A DNA stretch of 50,385 nucleotides from IMG/VR virus record IMGVR_UViG_3300020416_000012, positions 1-50,385 of that record; one strand, written 5' to 3'. Below the pieces are notes generated by a model. It saw nothing but the letters and a program-made list of their open reading frames with translations. It made no database searches and was not told the origin of the DNA. The DNA comes from a virus. The position numbers were made by a program, and so were the translations under genes. Positions 23,342 through 32,571 of the stretch are shown one piece after another (the first letter of the stretch is position 1; each line of letters begins with the position of its first letter).

Positions 23342-26300
23342 GCGAATGAAAGTGCTCTCAGACTTCTAATAAACGGAGCATTAGCTTGGTTTGTTGATGT
23401 ACCAATGATTTTAATCCTGAAGGATGTAAATGGATTGATGTCATCAACACTAAACTTATACTCTCTGTATTCATTGATAAGTGGTTCGGGGCTGTAGGAA
23501 TCAACCTTGGGAACTTTCTTATCAGGTGTTCCATTATTGTTTGCAATATTAAGAATGGAACCATTGATATCTTTGTTCTTAAATCCGGGGAATGGAACAA
23601 AGATGGTCTCCTGAACAGGACCAGTCTGGTTGAGTGCGTAGAACACTCTGATGTCATTAAAGTTAGAGACGTATGCATCAAGGAGAACCTGAAGTGAAGT
23701 TGCAGGATTCTCAAGTTCTACATTCTTACTTACATAGATGAATCTATCAGGATCTTCCGATACACCATTTACCCTAAAGTTACCCGCATAATCAGTGATA
23801 GGTCTGTTGACTCTATTACTTGTAAATACGATAGCCGCATTATCAAGATCAATGACTGGACTGATACGACGATTACTTGTCAATAGTGTAAAGTTCATAC
23901 TAAATGACTTCTTACCAGGGAAGGTATCGGCATTCAATTGGATTGATTCATTCAAAGGTGATGCAACCATCATCAAATCATCAAAATAATTCTTGTCAAA
24001 GAGAGTTACTTGTTTGAATCCCTTGTCAAGATAAGATTCTTGATTACCAGATACACTAGCAGCAGAGATTGTTCTAGCTTGTGAGATCAGGTTAGTTCCA
24101 AGTGGAGTAATCGTTGTAATCTTCGGTGTAATTAAACTAAATGGGAGGTTGTAAGATCCTTTGACGAAAGGACCACCACCGAGTTTACTCTCTCTGAAGT
24201 AGAGTGGTGGGAATCCAAAACCGTTTGCAGGTGCTCTGTTAACACCATTTGAATTCATCTGGACCTTAACGTAATAGTAATCAAGTCCGATGGGTGCTTC
24301 ATCCAGTTCACTTGCATTTACATTAGCAAGGAGGTGTTCTGTATTGATTCTCCTTAGAGATACACCGTCAAGTTCATATTTGTAAACTAGTTCATTAGCA
24401 TTGTGTGCTGAAATAACTGTGTTATCAACACCTCTTGTGATACCAGTAAGAGTTCTACCGTTTGTTCCAGTGTAGCTGATAATCTCCTCACCAACTTTGA
24501 CGTAGCCAGGATTGGTACCAGCAACACCAATATTTTCAAATGTTTTGTAACCAGTAGCAGCTTTGCTAAGGGTCATGAACGTTGTAGAATTAGCTGGATA
24601 AGCAACAGCAAGAGTTAGTGGGGGTGCATCAGCTCTGATATCACTGAGTGTGACTCTGTTTACATTAGAATAGAGACCATGGTTTCTTTGGAAGACTCTG
24701 ATATAAGTTCCTTCATGGTTGATTCTAATTGGTGATGTTGGAAGAACAGCTCCACCAACACCATTGAGTTCTGTTGTAAATCCAACAGCATTCTCGTAGT
24801 ATAATGGGTAAGACGCGTTTGTAGTAAAGTTTCCTTGAACATTGTCAAGAACCAAGGTATTATTACCGAGAGTTGAATCTACAGAAAGTTGAATACCACT
24901 TCCAAGATTGAGGGATCCGGGCCCGATGGGTGTCAGAACATCCCCAACGACATAACCAGAACCCCCTGCATTAACTGTGGCTGCAATAGCAACCCCACCA
25001 TTAATCGTGATGTCCGCAGTGGCATTAACACCCTTACCAGTAATCGCGGTCAGAGCGACACCGGTGTAGGTAAACCCTAGTGAAGACGGTGTATAACCAA
25101 TACCGGGATTAGTGATTGTAAGGTCTGATGTGGCAGATCCTGCAAACGCTACTAGAGTTCCTTGAGAACCGATACTCAACTGTTTGACAGTTCTACCTTT
25201 TTGAAGACCCGCATCATTTACTAACTTATTCAATCCAAGTCTGATCTGTCTTGACTCCATGGTAAGACCATTAGGATCGATCAGAGAAAGATCGGTAGGT
25301 AGTTCAGGGTTGAACATGGATACGTTACCCTGTGTCTTAAAGTTCGCAACATACATTGTAAACTTAAGGTCTTCATACTGTGAGGGAGTCCAAACAGAAG
25401 CATTCTGTGACTTGAACAATGAACCAAGTAGAGGTTGTTCGGTAACAAGAATTTGTCCAGCCTCTTGATTTGTAGATGTGACATCTGCCTCACCAAGTCT
25501 ACTGATCCAAACACGGTATTCCGTAGAATGTGACAGAAGAACCATTGCATATTCTTTCTGTGGGTTGAGATATACAGGTGCCTTAAGTGTGATGGTTGTA
25601 GCAACAGTACCATCCTCACTGATATTAACATCCTTTGGATCGATTGAAACTGCGGAGAATGGAAGAACATTTGATGTTGGTGTTCCAAGTTTTGTATCTC
25701 TAAGTTCAAATAGAACGGGGATATTATCATCCTTAGATTGGAAGAAGATATCAACCTTAGTTACGAATACACCGCTCAAATCATCCACAAAGAATGTTTG
25801 TGCAAGAGGGTCAATCTGTGGTGGTGGGGGTGGTGGGAATGGCTTAAAGCTTTGATCTATATCAACGTCTGTCGTTGTTTGAGTATCTGTGGACTGAACA
25901 TTAATAGTATTAGAAGTGGCTGTATCACCGATAATCCTTCTCTGTGAACGATCTTCTCTCTTAACAGTAGCATTTCTGAGTGACAGAGTAGCTTCCTGAG
26001 TGACATCGACACTACCTTCGGAGTAGAAAATGGATTCTCCAGCAGTAGATACGATACCTTCAATAGTACTATTGATCTTACTACTTGTAAGTCTGAAGCT
26101 CGATCTACCAGTCTCGAATGATGGGTTGGAAGGATTGTTACCATTAGGAACAAAGTAGGAAGCGATCATCGTTCCAACTCTATCACTTACCATTCTGACA
26201 GCAGTTACCTTTGCCTGAGCACCACTGGTTTGACCAGTGAGGATCATAGACTGTGAGATAAACCCACTAAACTGTGGGAAGTCTTGTGATTGAAGACTAA

Positions 26301-29300
26301 AGGTATCAACGTTAAGAACAGTAGCAGCAGATGAATAAATGGATGCGAATACTGTATCTCTGTTATAAGGATTACTATCGTAGAAATCTGTAGGTACGTT
26401 ATATGGACCATACTTATGGTTGTGTGCAGCAACCCTGAAATCGATTGATGGGATAGTAGCACCGGTGGTTACCTGAGATCCACCGTCATCCATTCTTCCA
26501 GCAACAGTTTCACCAACAACGAATGTTCCTCCAAGCATCTCAATTTCAATGAGTTTGGGAGTCATAAAGTTATTGACATCAACATCATCAAAGAATCCGT
26601 AGACTCTTGTGAATGGTTTGAATCTCGTTCCAATAACACTGATGTTACGAGATCTCATGAAGTTGACAATCTCTCTTCTTACAACCCTATCACCAAGAGA
26701 CTCAGTATCAATTCTCTCATTGACAAAGAACTGTCTTCCAGATCTTGTCTGAGAAAGATTAACAGAAGTGGTTGCTGTAATAGCATTGTTCGTTGTTACA
26801 GTCTTAGTTGTGTTTTTAGTTGTGACTGTGGTTGAAAGTTCACCAGTGCCAATATCCTGATTAGAACTTGACTTGTTAGTATTAGTAGAACTGACAGAAC
26901 TACTAGAGACATTGTTTGAGAGTGAGGTATTTACATCAACTCCAACTGTCTGCCAGGAGTTCCAGGTTACGGGAGATACACCCCTTCTACTTCCATCAGC
27001 TGCAGTTCTTACTTCAGCACCCAAAGCTTGAGCAATACCCTGGAAGGAACCTTCCATCATTACTTCATTAACTTCAAGCCTATTGACATCAATCCATACA
27101 TCAACTTCTGGAATAAGTTCAATATCACCTTGCCAGAACTGAACAAGGAATGGGGTTACATTTTCTACTCTTGTAGCAAAAGGTTGTTCTAACCAGTTTT
27201 CATCTTCATAATCGAGTGTGACAAGTCTATCACTCTTCTTGACATTGACACCTACAATTTCTGCAAAGTCAGCATCCTGATTTGCATTTGAAGTGGTTCC
27301 GATACCAGCAATTGCTGTAGTTCCAAGTTGGAGATTAAGTGCAGTGGTATAGTGAGATGGTCTTAGAACTCCATTCTCTGTATCAATAGAGTTTCTGATA
27401 CCAATAGAACTATCCTGTGGCTCCAGAGATGTGAAGTTATCAACAAAGATACCAGACTTGAATTTGTTTTGACCATTTGCATCCTCAACGAATAGATTGA
27501 GAGTGTTGGTTTCCAGTTGACTCAATGAGGTGTAATATTCAAGATTTTTAATTCTCTGCTCAAGTTTAGAGATATCGCTCATTTGATATCTCTTATGCTC
27601 AACGAATTTAACCTGAGCATCACCTACATCATACAAGTATGCTGGAAGGAATACATTGGCAATGTTCATTACATTGTTGAGACTATCAGGAAGTCTGGGG
27701 AAGTCATCGGGTGTTCCTGCCAGATAACCCAATGCACCATCTTTATCAATGTAAATTCTATCAGCTCTAGGTAGATAGTAGTTGTAGTCTACAGTCAGTG
27801 ATTCATCAGAAGCAATGATATGTCTGGAAGACTGTTTGTTTCCATTTGCTGTACCATCTGTAAAATTTCTTCCGTCAAATTCAAATGGAGATCTTCCACC
27901 CTCTGTCAGAACATAGTCTGCCAATCTAGGTCTCACATCAATAATATCGGAGTTTCTGATACCATCAACACCAGAGATTTCTGTTCCGTAGTTGTAACCA
28001 ACGTAAGAGTTTACAGTGGTGATATCACCTTCATCACCTGCATCGTATGAAGATGATGCAAAATATACACGGATCTTTTTATTTGGAATTTGTGCTTCTG
28101 CATTTCTGATGATTCTAGAGTAATCGTAGAAACTTCCTCTTTGTCCATCAAAGAATTGGAAGTCCTCACTGATTTCTTTAGAACCAAGATTTACATTTGA
28201 TGTAACAGCATTTACAGTAGAGGATGCAAATTTTACAACTTCAGCATTAGCAAATACAGTATCATTCAAATATGTGAAGAAGATAGAGGTATCATCATCC
28301 TTTTGAAGGTAAATGGCTTTAGCACCACTAGTTTGACCAACAATAATCTCACCAACAATAAGGTCATTCGTAGTTGCAGTGACACCATCCATTTGAGAAA
28401 GTGTCATAAAAGGAGATGTGGGGTCATTCTCATCATCTGATTCAAAGATACCATGAATCTTATAGACATCGACGGTGTTCAAAGAGATTTCTCTATCTTG
28501 AACTCTGGTGCCATATGGCCAATTACCCGTAGTCAAACCGTCTCCAAGAGAGGTTGAACCAATACCAGATGCAGTTGTATTAGATTTACTAATAATCAGA
28601 TCTCGAGCTACATTCCTAATTTTTGTCTTTGACTTAACATCAGTTTTTCTGATGGTTGTAATCAATTTGCTATTTACGTCGTTAGCACCAAGTCCATTAA
28701 TCTTAAGTGATTTAGAACCATTGGTGAACTGGAATCTATCTTCGGTCAATGCTTCAGTTCCACCATCAGATCTGATAAGGATGTATCTTTCCTCATCAAA
28801 GGGAAGGAATACTTCCTTGTCTTCAGTATTGATGACAGGTGTTGAATTGTTATTGATTGATGTGTCGTATTGTCTTCTAATAACAATCTCAGAATCAACA
28901 AGATTTACCGCAGATACATTTGCCTTGGGGAATGCACTATATAGTGCTCTGTTGTTAGCTTGATTACCAGAACCAGCAACACTTCCAGTTCCTTTTGTAG
29001 AAAGCAGTTCAAAGTTTTGAACATTAGTAACCACAGCTGGAATAGTTCCATCACAAATACCATTTACACTGGCGACAGCCTCAACAGTAATATTTGTTTT
29101 TGCAACACCAATAACTCTATTCAGAGTGGCAATATCAAATCCGGGTTTAGAATACCTGATAATATTACCAATGGAGGCAATACCTACAAATGAGAATCCG
29201 GGATCAGCTGGAATCGAAATAAGTGATTCGCCACCACCTGCGGCAGATACGTTTGCTGAACCAAAACTACGAACTTTTGATTGGATGGTGTCGGCGGTAA

Positions 29301-30978
29301 AGGTTGCTGCTGAACCAACAATACTAAAGACTGATTTAACATCAGACATTTTATGATTTACATCTTTGACAATAAACCTTGAATTGTCAAGAACACCATT
29401 GAAGAGTAATCTTTCTCCTTTATGGAACTCACCTTGTACGTTTGTCGCTACAATTGAGGTTGAGCTTGCTACATTGGCATTTAGGAAACCTTTTGCACCA
29501 CTTGATTCACCCTCAATATGTGTGGAGGTGTTGAGAGTGACTGCTTCATTAAGAGTGATGGTTGAGAATAACTGAACATCAAACAGTGATAAATCCCAAT
29601 TATTGAGATTTGGGAATGCTGTATCATAAGAACCAGTTTCTAGGGCAAAATCATAAATTCTAGCAACACCAATTTCTTGTCCAGGAGTGGTCAGAGAGTT
29701 TACACCAACCCTTTGATCTCTCAAACTAATCTCAAGGGATGTATTAATACCAATAGTCGGTGATCCAGTGACTCTATTAAGATTGAGAGTAGGTCCAAAA
29801 CCGAAATTGATAGCCTGATCCTCAACCTTTTTGGTGGCTCTAGGCTTTTTAAAATCAATAAGGGTAGGTGCAATTGTCTCTACCTCATATCCTCTACAAT
29901 AAGCTTTACCTGGAGAAACTTTGTAGATACCTATATCATCACTAGGGATATTTCCGGTCGATGTGGTTTGATCTGCATTATAGATTCCTCTATTGCCTTC
30001 ATTATCATTAAGACTATTCTTAACCGAAGTTACAAATTCCTTGACATAATAGTTACCGGACTCATCAAAGGTTCTTCTCGCAAATTCGTCCCCAAGGAAG
30101 TTATAATCAGTATTTTTGTTAATAAGACGAAGAATTCCATCTTTTACCTCCGAGAGTTGAACGAAATTGGACTCGTCAAAGCTTCCGAGAGGCTTTTTAG
30201 AGAGGGTGGTTGAAATTTTAAGTCTATCTGCACCAGGTGCCGTAAAGTTATTAAACCCCTGTGCATTGTCATTCAGTGAAGGGTCAACATCAGAAGATAT
30301 AATCTCTTCAATAACATCTAAACCAACTCTAAAGGATGGTGTATTACTATACTGGTCAAGTATTAGTGTTTGTGAATTGACATTAACAAAATATCCTCTC
30401 AGGAAATAAACACCTTGAGAGATATTAAAAGATGAACCTACAACTGCTGCATTTTGGGGGATGGTTGTTGCGAATCCTTCCCCCTGTGAAATAAATGTCG
30501 TGGCGTAGGTAATATTAGTGGTTGTGGTTAGAATTTCACCGTCAATGAAGGTGCTTACTGCCTCATCGGAAGATGGTGAATTCTCATAGTTTAGATATAG
30601 TGTGAAAGTACCTCTTTCAGACTCTTGATCGGTAATATAAGTTACTACTTTGGCTGTAACACCGGATGTTCTACCAGTGATCTTGGTTCCGACGAGTTGA
30701 TCAAGATAGATTCCAACAGGGATACCAAGAAATTCTGGTTCAATTTGAACACCAAAGAAATTTTGAATATATGTAAGATCACCAGGAATAACCTTTGCAC
30801 CCTCTTTGAAGAAATGGTTTCCCATCTCCTCTACCTGATTCTGAAGAATTGACTGTAGACCAGTCAGCTCTCTAGTTTGAACCGGAAATCCCGGCTTAAA
30901 CAAAATCTTGTAATAGTTTGAGGAGGGATCAAAGTCGTCAAAATAAGGAGCGACATTGAGATTAGTTTCCTGTGGCAT
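23338..30978 (-). CDS. Giant baseplate wedge or tail structural protein (gp9-to-gp12 region), DUF4815-type N terminus
   Basis: A 2546-residue protein between gp8 and gp13, where T4 has gp9 to gp12 and wac. The N terminus (NVAPYFDDFDPSSNYYKILF, KPGFPVQTRELTGLQSIL) is the start I associate with DUF4815 tail proteins, and the family is often annotated gp10-like in cyanophages. A coil lies near residues 1125-1165 (DISKLEQRIKNLEYYTSLSQ). A proline string (FKPFPPPPPPQIDPLAQTF) near 1716 is followed by a strand domain of tail proteins. A TGxTSG module occurs several times, GY-PP-type repeats near 1960 and 2005, and a V-G-E-E-I-I-S-Y-T-G...RGVDNT..AHN module near 2160-2200. The C-terminal FSVDDINPFTSFRIKIIG then FIRSLRAL is a common ending of this family. 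It probably forms the wedge periphery. Confidence 0.85.
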   Translation of the reverse strand: MPQETNLNVAPYFDDFDPSSNYYKILFKPGFPVQTRELTGLQSILQNQVEEMGNHFFKEGAKVIPGDLTYIQNFFGVQIEPEFLGIPVGIYLDQLVGTKITGRTSGVTAKVVTYITDQESERGTFTLYLNYENSPSSDEAVSTFIDGEILTTTTNITYATTFISQGEGFATTIPQNAAVVGSSFNISQGVYFLRGYFVNVNSQTLILDQYSNTPSFRVGLDVIEEIISSDVDPSLNDNAQGFNNFTAPGADRLKISTTLSKKPLGSFDESNFVQLSEVKDGILRLINKNTDYNFLGDEFARRTFDESGNYYVKEFVTSVKNSLNDNEGNRGIYNADQTTSTGNIPSDDIGIYKVSPGKAYCRGYEVETIAPTLIDFKKPRATKKVEDQAINFGFGPTLNLNRVTGSPTIGINTSLEISLRDQRVGVNSLTTPGQEIGVARIYDFALETGSYDTAFPNLNNWDLSLFDVQLFSTITLNEAVTLNTSTHIEGESSGAKGFLNANVASSTSIVATNVQGEFHKGERLLFNGVLDNSRFIVKDVNHKMSDVKSVFSIVGSAATFTADTIQSKVRSFGSANVSAAGGGESLISIPADPGFSFVGIASIGNIIRYSKPGFDIATLNRVIGVAKTNITVEAVASVNGICDGTIPAVVTNVQNFELLSTKGTGSVAGSGNQANNRALYSAFPKANVSAVNLVDSEIVIRRQYDTSINNNSTPVINTEDKEVFLPFDEERYILIRSDGGTEALTEDRFQFTNGSKSLKINGLGANDVNSKLITTIRKTDVKSKTKIRNVARDLIISKSNTTASGIGSTSLGDGLTTGNWPYGTRVQDREISLNTVDVYKIHGIFESDDENDPTSPFMTLSQMDGVTATTNDLIVGEIIVGQTSGAKAIYLQKDDDTSIFFTYLNDTVFANAEVVKFASSTVNAVTSNVNLGSKEISEDFQFFDGQRGSFYDYSRIIRNAEAQIPNKKIRVYFASSSYDAGDEGDITTVNSYVGYNYGTEISGVDGIRNSDIIDVRPRLADYVLTEGGRSPFEFDGRNFTDGTANGNKQSSRHIIASDESLTVDYNYYLPRADRIYIDKDGALGYLAGTPDDFPRLPDSLNNVMNIANVFLPAYLYDVGDAQVKFVEHKRYQMSDISKLEQRIKNLEYYTSLSQLETNTLNLFVEDANGQNKFKSGIFVDNFTSLEPQDSSIGIRNSIDTENGVLRPSHYTTALNLQLGTTAIAGIGTTSNANQDADFAEIVGVNVKKSDRLVTLDYEDENWLEQPFATRVENVTPFLVQFWQGDIELIPEVDVWIDVNRLEVNEVMMEGSFQGIAQALGAEVRTAADGSRRGVSPVTWNSWQTVGVDVNTSLSNNVSSSSVSSTNTNKSSSNQDIGTGELSTTVTTKNTTKTVTTNNAITATTSVNLSQTRSGRQFFVNERIDTESLGDRVVRREIVNFMRSRNISVIGTRFKPFTRVYGFFDDVDVNNFMTPKLIEIEMLGGTFVVGETVAGRMDDGGSQVTTGATIPSIDFRVAAHNHKYGPYNVPTDFYDSNPYNRDTVFASIYSSAATVLNVDTFSLQSQDFPQFSGFISQSMILTGQTSGAQAKVTAVRMVSDRVGTMIASYFVPNGNNPSNPSFETGRSSFRLTSSKINSTIEGIVSTAGESIFYSEGSVDVTQEATLSLRNATVKREDRSQRRIIGDTATSNTINVQSTDTQTTTDVDIDQSFKPFPPPPPPQIDPLAQTFFVDDLSGVFVTKVDIFFQSKDDNIPVLFELRDTKLGTPTSNVLPFSAVSIDPKDVNISEDGTVATTITLKAPVYLNPQKEYAMVLLSHSTEYRVWISRLGEADVTSTNQEAGQILVTEQPLLGSLFKSQNASVWTPSQYEDLKFTMYVANFKTQGNVSMFNPELPTDLSLIDPNGLTMESRQIRLGLNKLVNDAGLQKGRTVKQLSIGSQGTLVAFAGSATSDLTITNPGIGYTPSSLGFTYTGVALTAITGKGVNATADITINGGVAIAATVNAGGSGYVVGDVLTPIGPGSLNLGSGIQLSVDSTLGNNTLVLDNVQGNFTTNASYPLYYENAVGFTTELNGVGGAVLPTSPIRINHEGTYIRVFQRNHGLYSNVNRVTLSDIRADAPPLTLAVAYPANSTTFMTLSKAATGYKTFENIGVAGTNPGYVKVGEEIISYTGTNGRTLTGITRGVDNTVISAHNANELVYKYELDGVSLRRINTEHLLANVNASELDEAPIGLDYYYVKVQMNSNGVNRAPANGFGFPPLYFRESKLGGGPFVKGSYNLPFSLITPKITTITPLGTNLISQARTISAASVSGNQESYLDKGFKQVTLFDKNYFDDLMMVASPLNESIQLNADTFPGKKSFSMNFTLLTSNRRISPVIDLDNAAIVFTSNRVNRPITDYAGNFRVNGVSEDPDRFIYVSKNVELENPATSLQVLLDAYVSNFNDIRVFYALNQTGPVQETIFVPFPGFKNKDINGSILNIANNNGTPDKKVPKVDSYSPEPLINEYREYKFSVDDINPFTSFRIKIIGTSTNQANAPFIRSLRALSFA

Positions 30979-30984
30979 ATCTCT

Positions 30985-32544
30985 TTAGAATTGCAAGATA
31001 ACTTTTACGTCTTCTTTCTGTGAAGATGATCTAGTAACAGAAGGTCTGTTATCAACATAAATGATGTCACCAGAGTATTTTTGAGACTCTGGATTGGAAA
31101 CTCCACTCGTGAATTCCTGACCCAAGAAGTATGTACGACTATTTATTGTCGTAGATACGCCCGAGAATGATTGATCGATCAGAAGGGTATTTCCTGCAGT
31201 TGGATTAATTTGAACACTACCACCTGACGCTGGTGAGGCAGTAAATCTTATTTGCTCAAATCCAAAAACGGGATTTGTATTTGCTGTACCGTCTGTATTG
31301 AAACCAGCAGTTCTTCTATCTTGCCAATACTTCAAAACACCGGTTTGTTGATCGTATGAAACGACTTTACCTACAGCTGTTGAACCCAAACCGACAGTTT
31401 GAGTGAAAGTTGAGTCAGCAGTGAAGACAGCTTCACTAAATCCAGTACCAACAAGCTTCAAACCATAGACTGCGCTGGCCTTATCGGTGGTCAGATTGAT
31501 CGTGGAATTGAAATTTTTGGGATTTTTAACAATTCCGACCTGCGCAAACTGGTTTCCGGTGATAAAATCGGGATTTTGCGTGTCATTTTCAAATCTTGCG
31601 TAAGAAAGCACGTTATTTGCACCTAATTCGCGGTAAATATCGGCTCCATGACCTCCAGGAGGAGGAATAATGACGTTAAAAACGGGATCAACGGTGCCTG
31701 AAGGAACACCACCAGTCAATAAGTCCAAAGTTCCGAAGGAATATCCGTTTCCACCGTTAGAAACGGTCACAGATTCAATTTTTGAGTCATTGTTTACGAC
31801 AACAGTAGCCTCTGCACCCCTTCCATCGCCCAAAATAGGTACTCTGGTGTAGGTAACATTAGCAGTACCAATACCAACACCACGATTTCTAATGGTTACA
31901 ATCTTAATTTGACCACTTGTTCCTGCATTTTCTCTTACAGAAGTGTATGAAGAGTTAGTTTCCCAATCTGTGGGTACCGGAATGAAGTTGGTAGAGTCAA
32001 ATTTGATGATTTGATTTGGCTTAATCGTAAAAAGATACTTCCAAATATAACCATCACCACTGCTTCCAGCCTCTCTGGGCTCCAAATCGGTGAAATTTGG
32101 TTCGTCCAAAGAAGGACCACCTCTAAAACTGTTCTCTGGATTGGCGTTATTGAACAAACAAATATAAATTTTGAACTCACTATTCATTACATAGTAGTTT
32201 GCATCATAAATGTCCAACGCTCCAGAAGGTTGTGATGCATTATTTCTATCAATATCATTTCTCCACATATCATATGTGGTACCTGACTGCCAAGTAATCT
32301 TCTTCACAACCTGGCTTACATCACCAGAGTTGATCTTTTTAAGGGCCAACATGGTGTCCCAATAATAATTTGAATCATCCAAACAATCCTTGGGGGCAGG
32401 AGGATTGGAATTCCAGTCACTCTGGAACTCAGGAGCATCTGGAAGACCAATCCATGCGTAATATGAATTGTTAGAATTCTGTACAGAGTCTACAAAATTC
32501 TTTGCATTCAAGATACGAAGTTGATCAGTAATTATCGCAGCCAT
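30985..32544 (-). CDS. 8: Baseplate wedge protein, gp8 (enlarged)
   Basis: A 519-residue protein; T4 gp8 has 334. The first 200 residues carry the gp8 signature of marine T4-like phages: SYYAWIGLPDAPEFQSDWN near residue 28, then NYYWDTMLALKKINSGDVSQ, KKITWQSGTTYDMWR and FKIYICLFNNANPENSFRG, and SGDGYIWKYLFTIKPNQIIK. From about residue 215 a beta-repeat insert (TIRNRGVGIGTANVTYTRV, TVSNGGNGYSFGTLDLLTGG) accounts for part of the extra length. The C-terminal part (VVSYDQQTGVLKYWQDRRTA, then DIIYVDNRPSVTRSSSQKED) is typical of gp8. In T4 gp8 dimerises in each wedge and links gp7 and gp10. A TCTAAATA motif lies 19 nt upstream. Confidence 0.93.
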   Translation of the reverse strand: MAAIITDQLRILNAKNFVDSVQNSNNSYYAWIGLPDAPEFQSDWNSNPPAPKDCLDDSNYYWDTMLALKKINSGDVSQVVKKITWQSGTTYDMWRNDIDRNNASQPSGALDIYDANYYVMNSEFKIYICLFNNANPENSFRGGPSLDEPNFTDLEPREAGSSGDGYIWKYLFTIKPNQIIKFDSTNFIPVPTDWETNSSYTSVRENAGTSGQIKIVTIRNRGVGIGTANVTYTRVPILGDGRGAEATVVVNNDSKIESVTVSNGGNGYSFGTLDLLTGGVPSGTVDPVFNVIIPPPGGHGADIYRELGANNVLSYARFENDTQNPDFITGNQFAQVGIVKNPKNFNSTINLTTDKASAVYGLKLVGTGFSEAVFTADSTFTQTVGLGSTAVGKVVSYDQQTGVLKYWQDRRTAGFNTDGTANTNPVFGFEQIRFTASPASGGSVQINPTAGNTLLIDQSFSGVSTTINSRTYFLGQEFTSGVSNPESQKYSGDIIYVDNRPSVTRSSSQKEDVKVILQF

Positions 32545-32563
32545 GTTTAGAGGACTTTTTTCT

Positions 32564-32571
32564 TATTTAGA
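32564..32571 (-). promoter_or_regulatory. Late-promoter-like motif TCTAAATA before gp8
   Basis: TCTAAATA on the minus strand, whose TAA (32567-32569) is the stop of the 388-residue gene. 19 nt before the gp8 start. Confidence 0.62.
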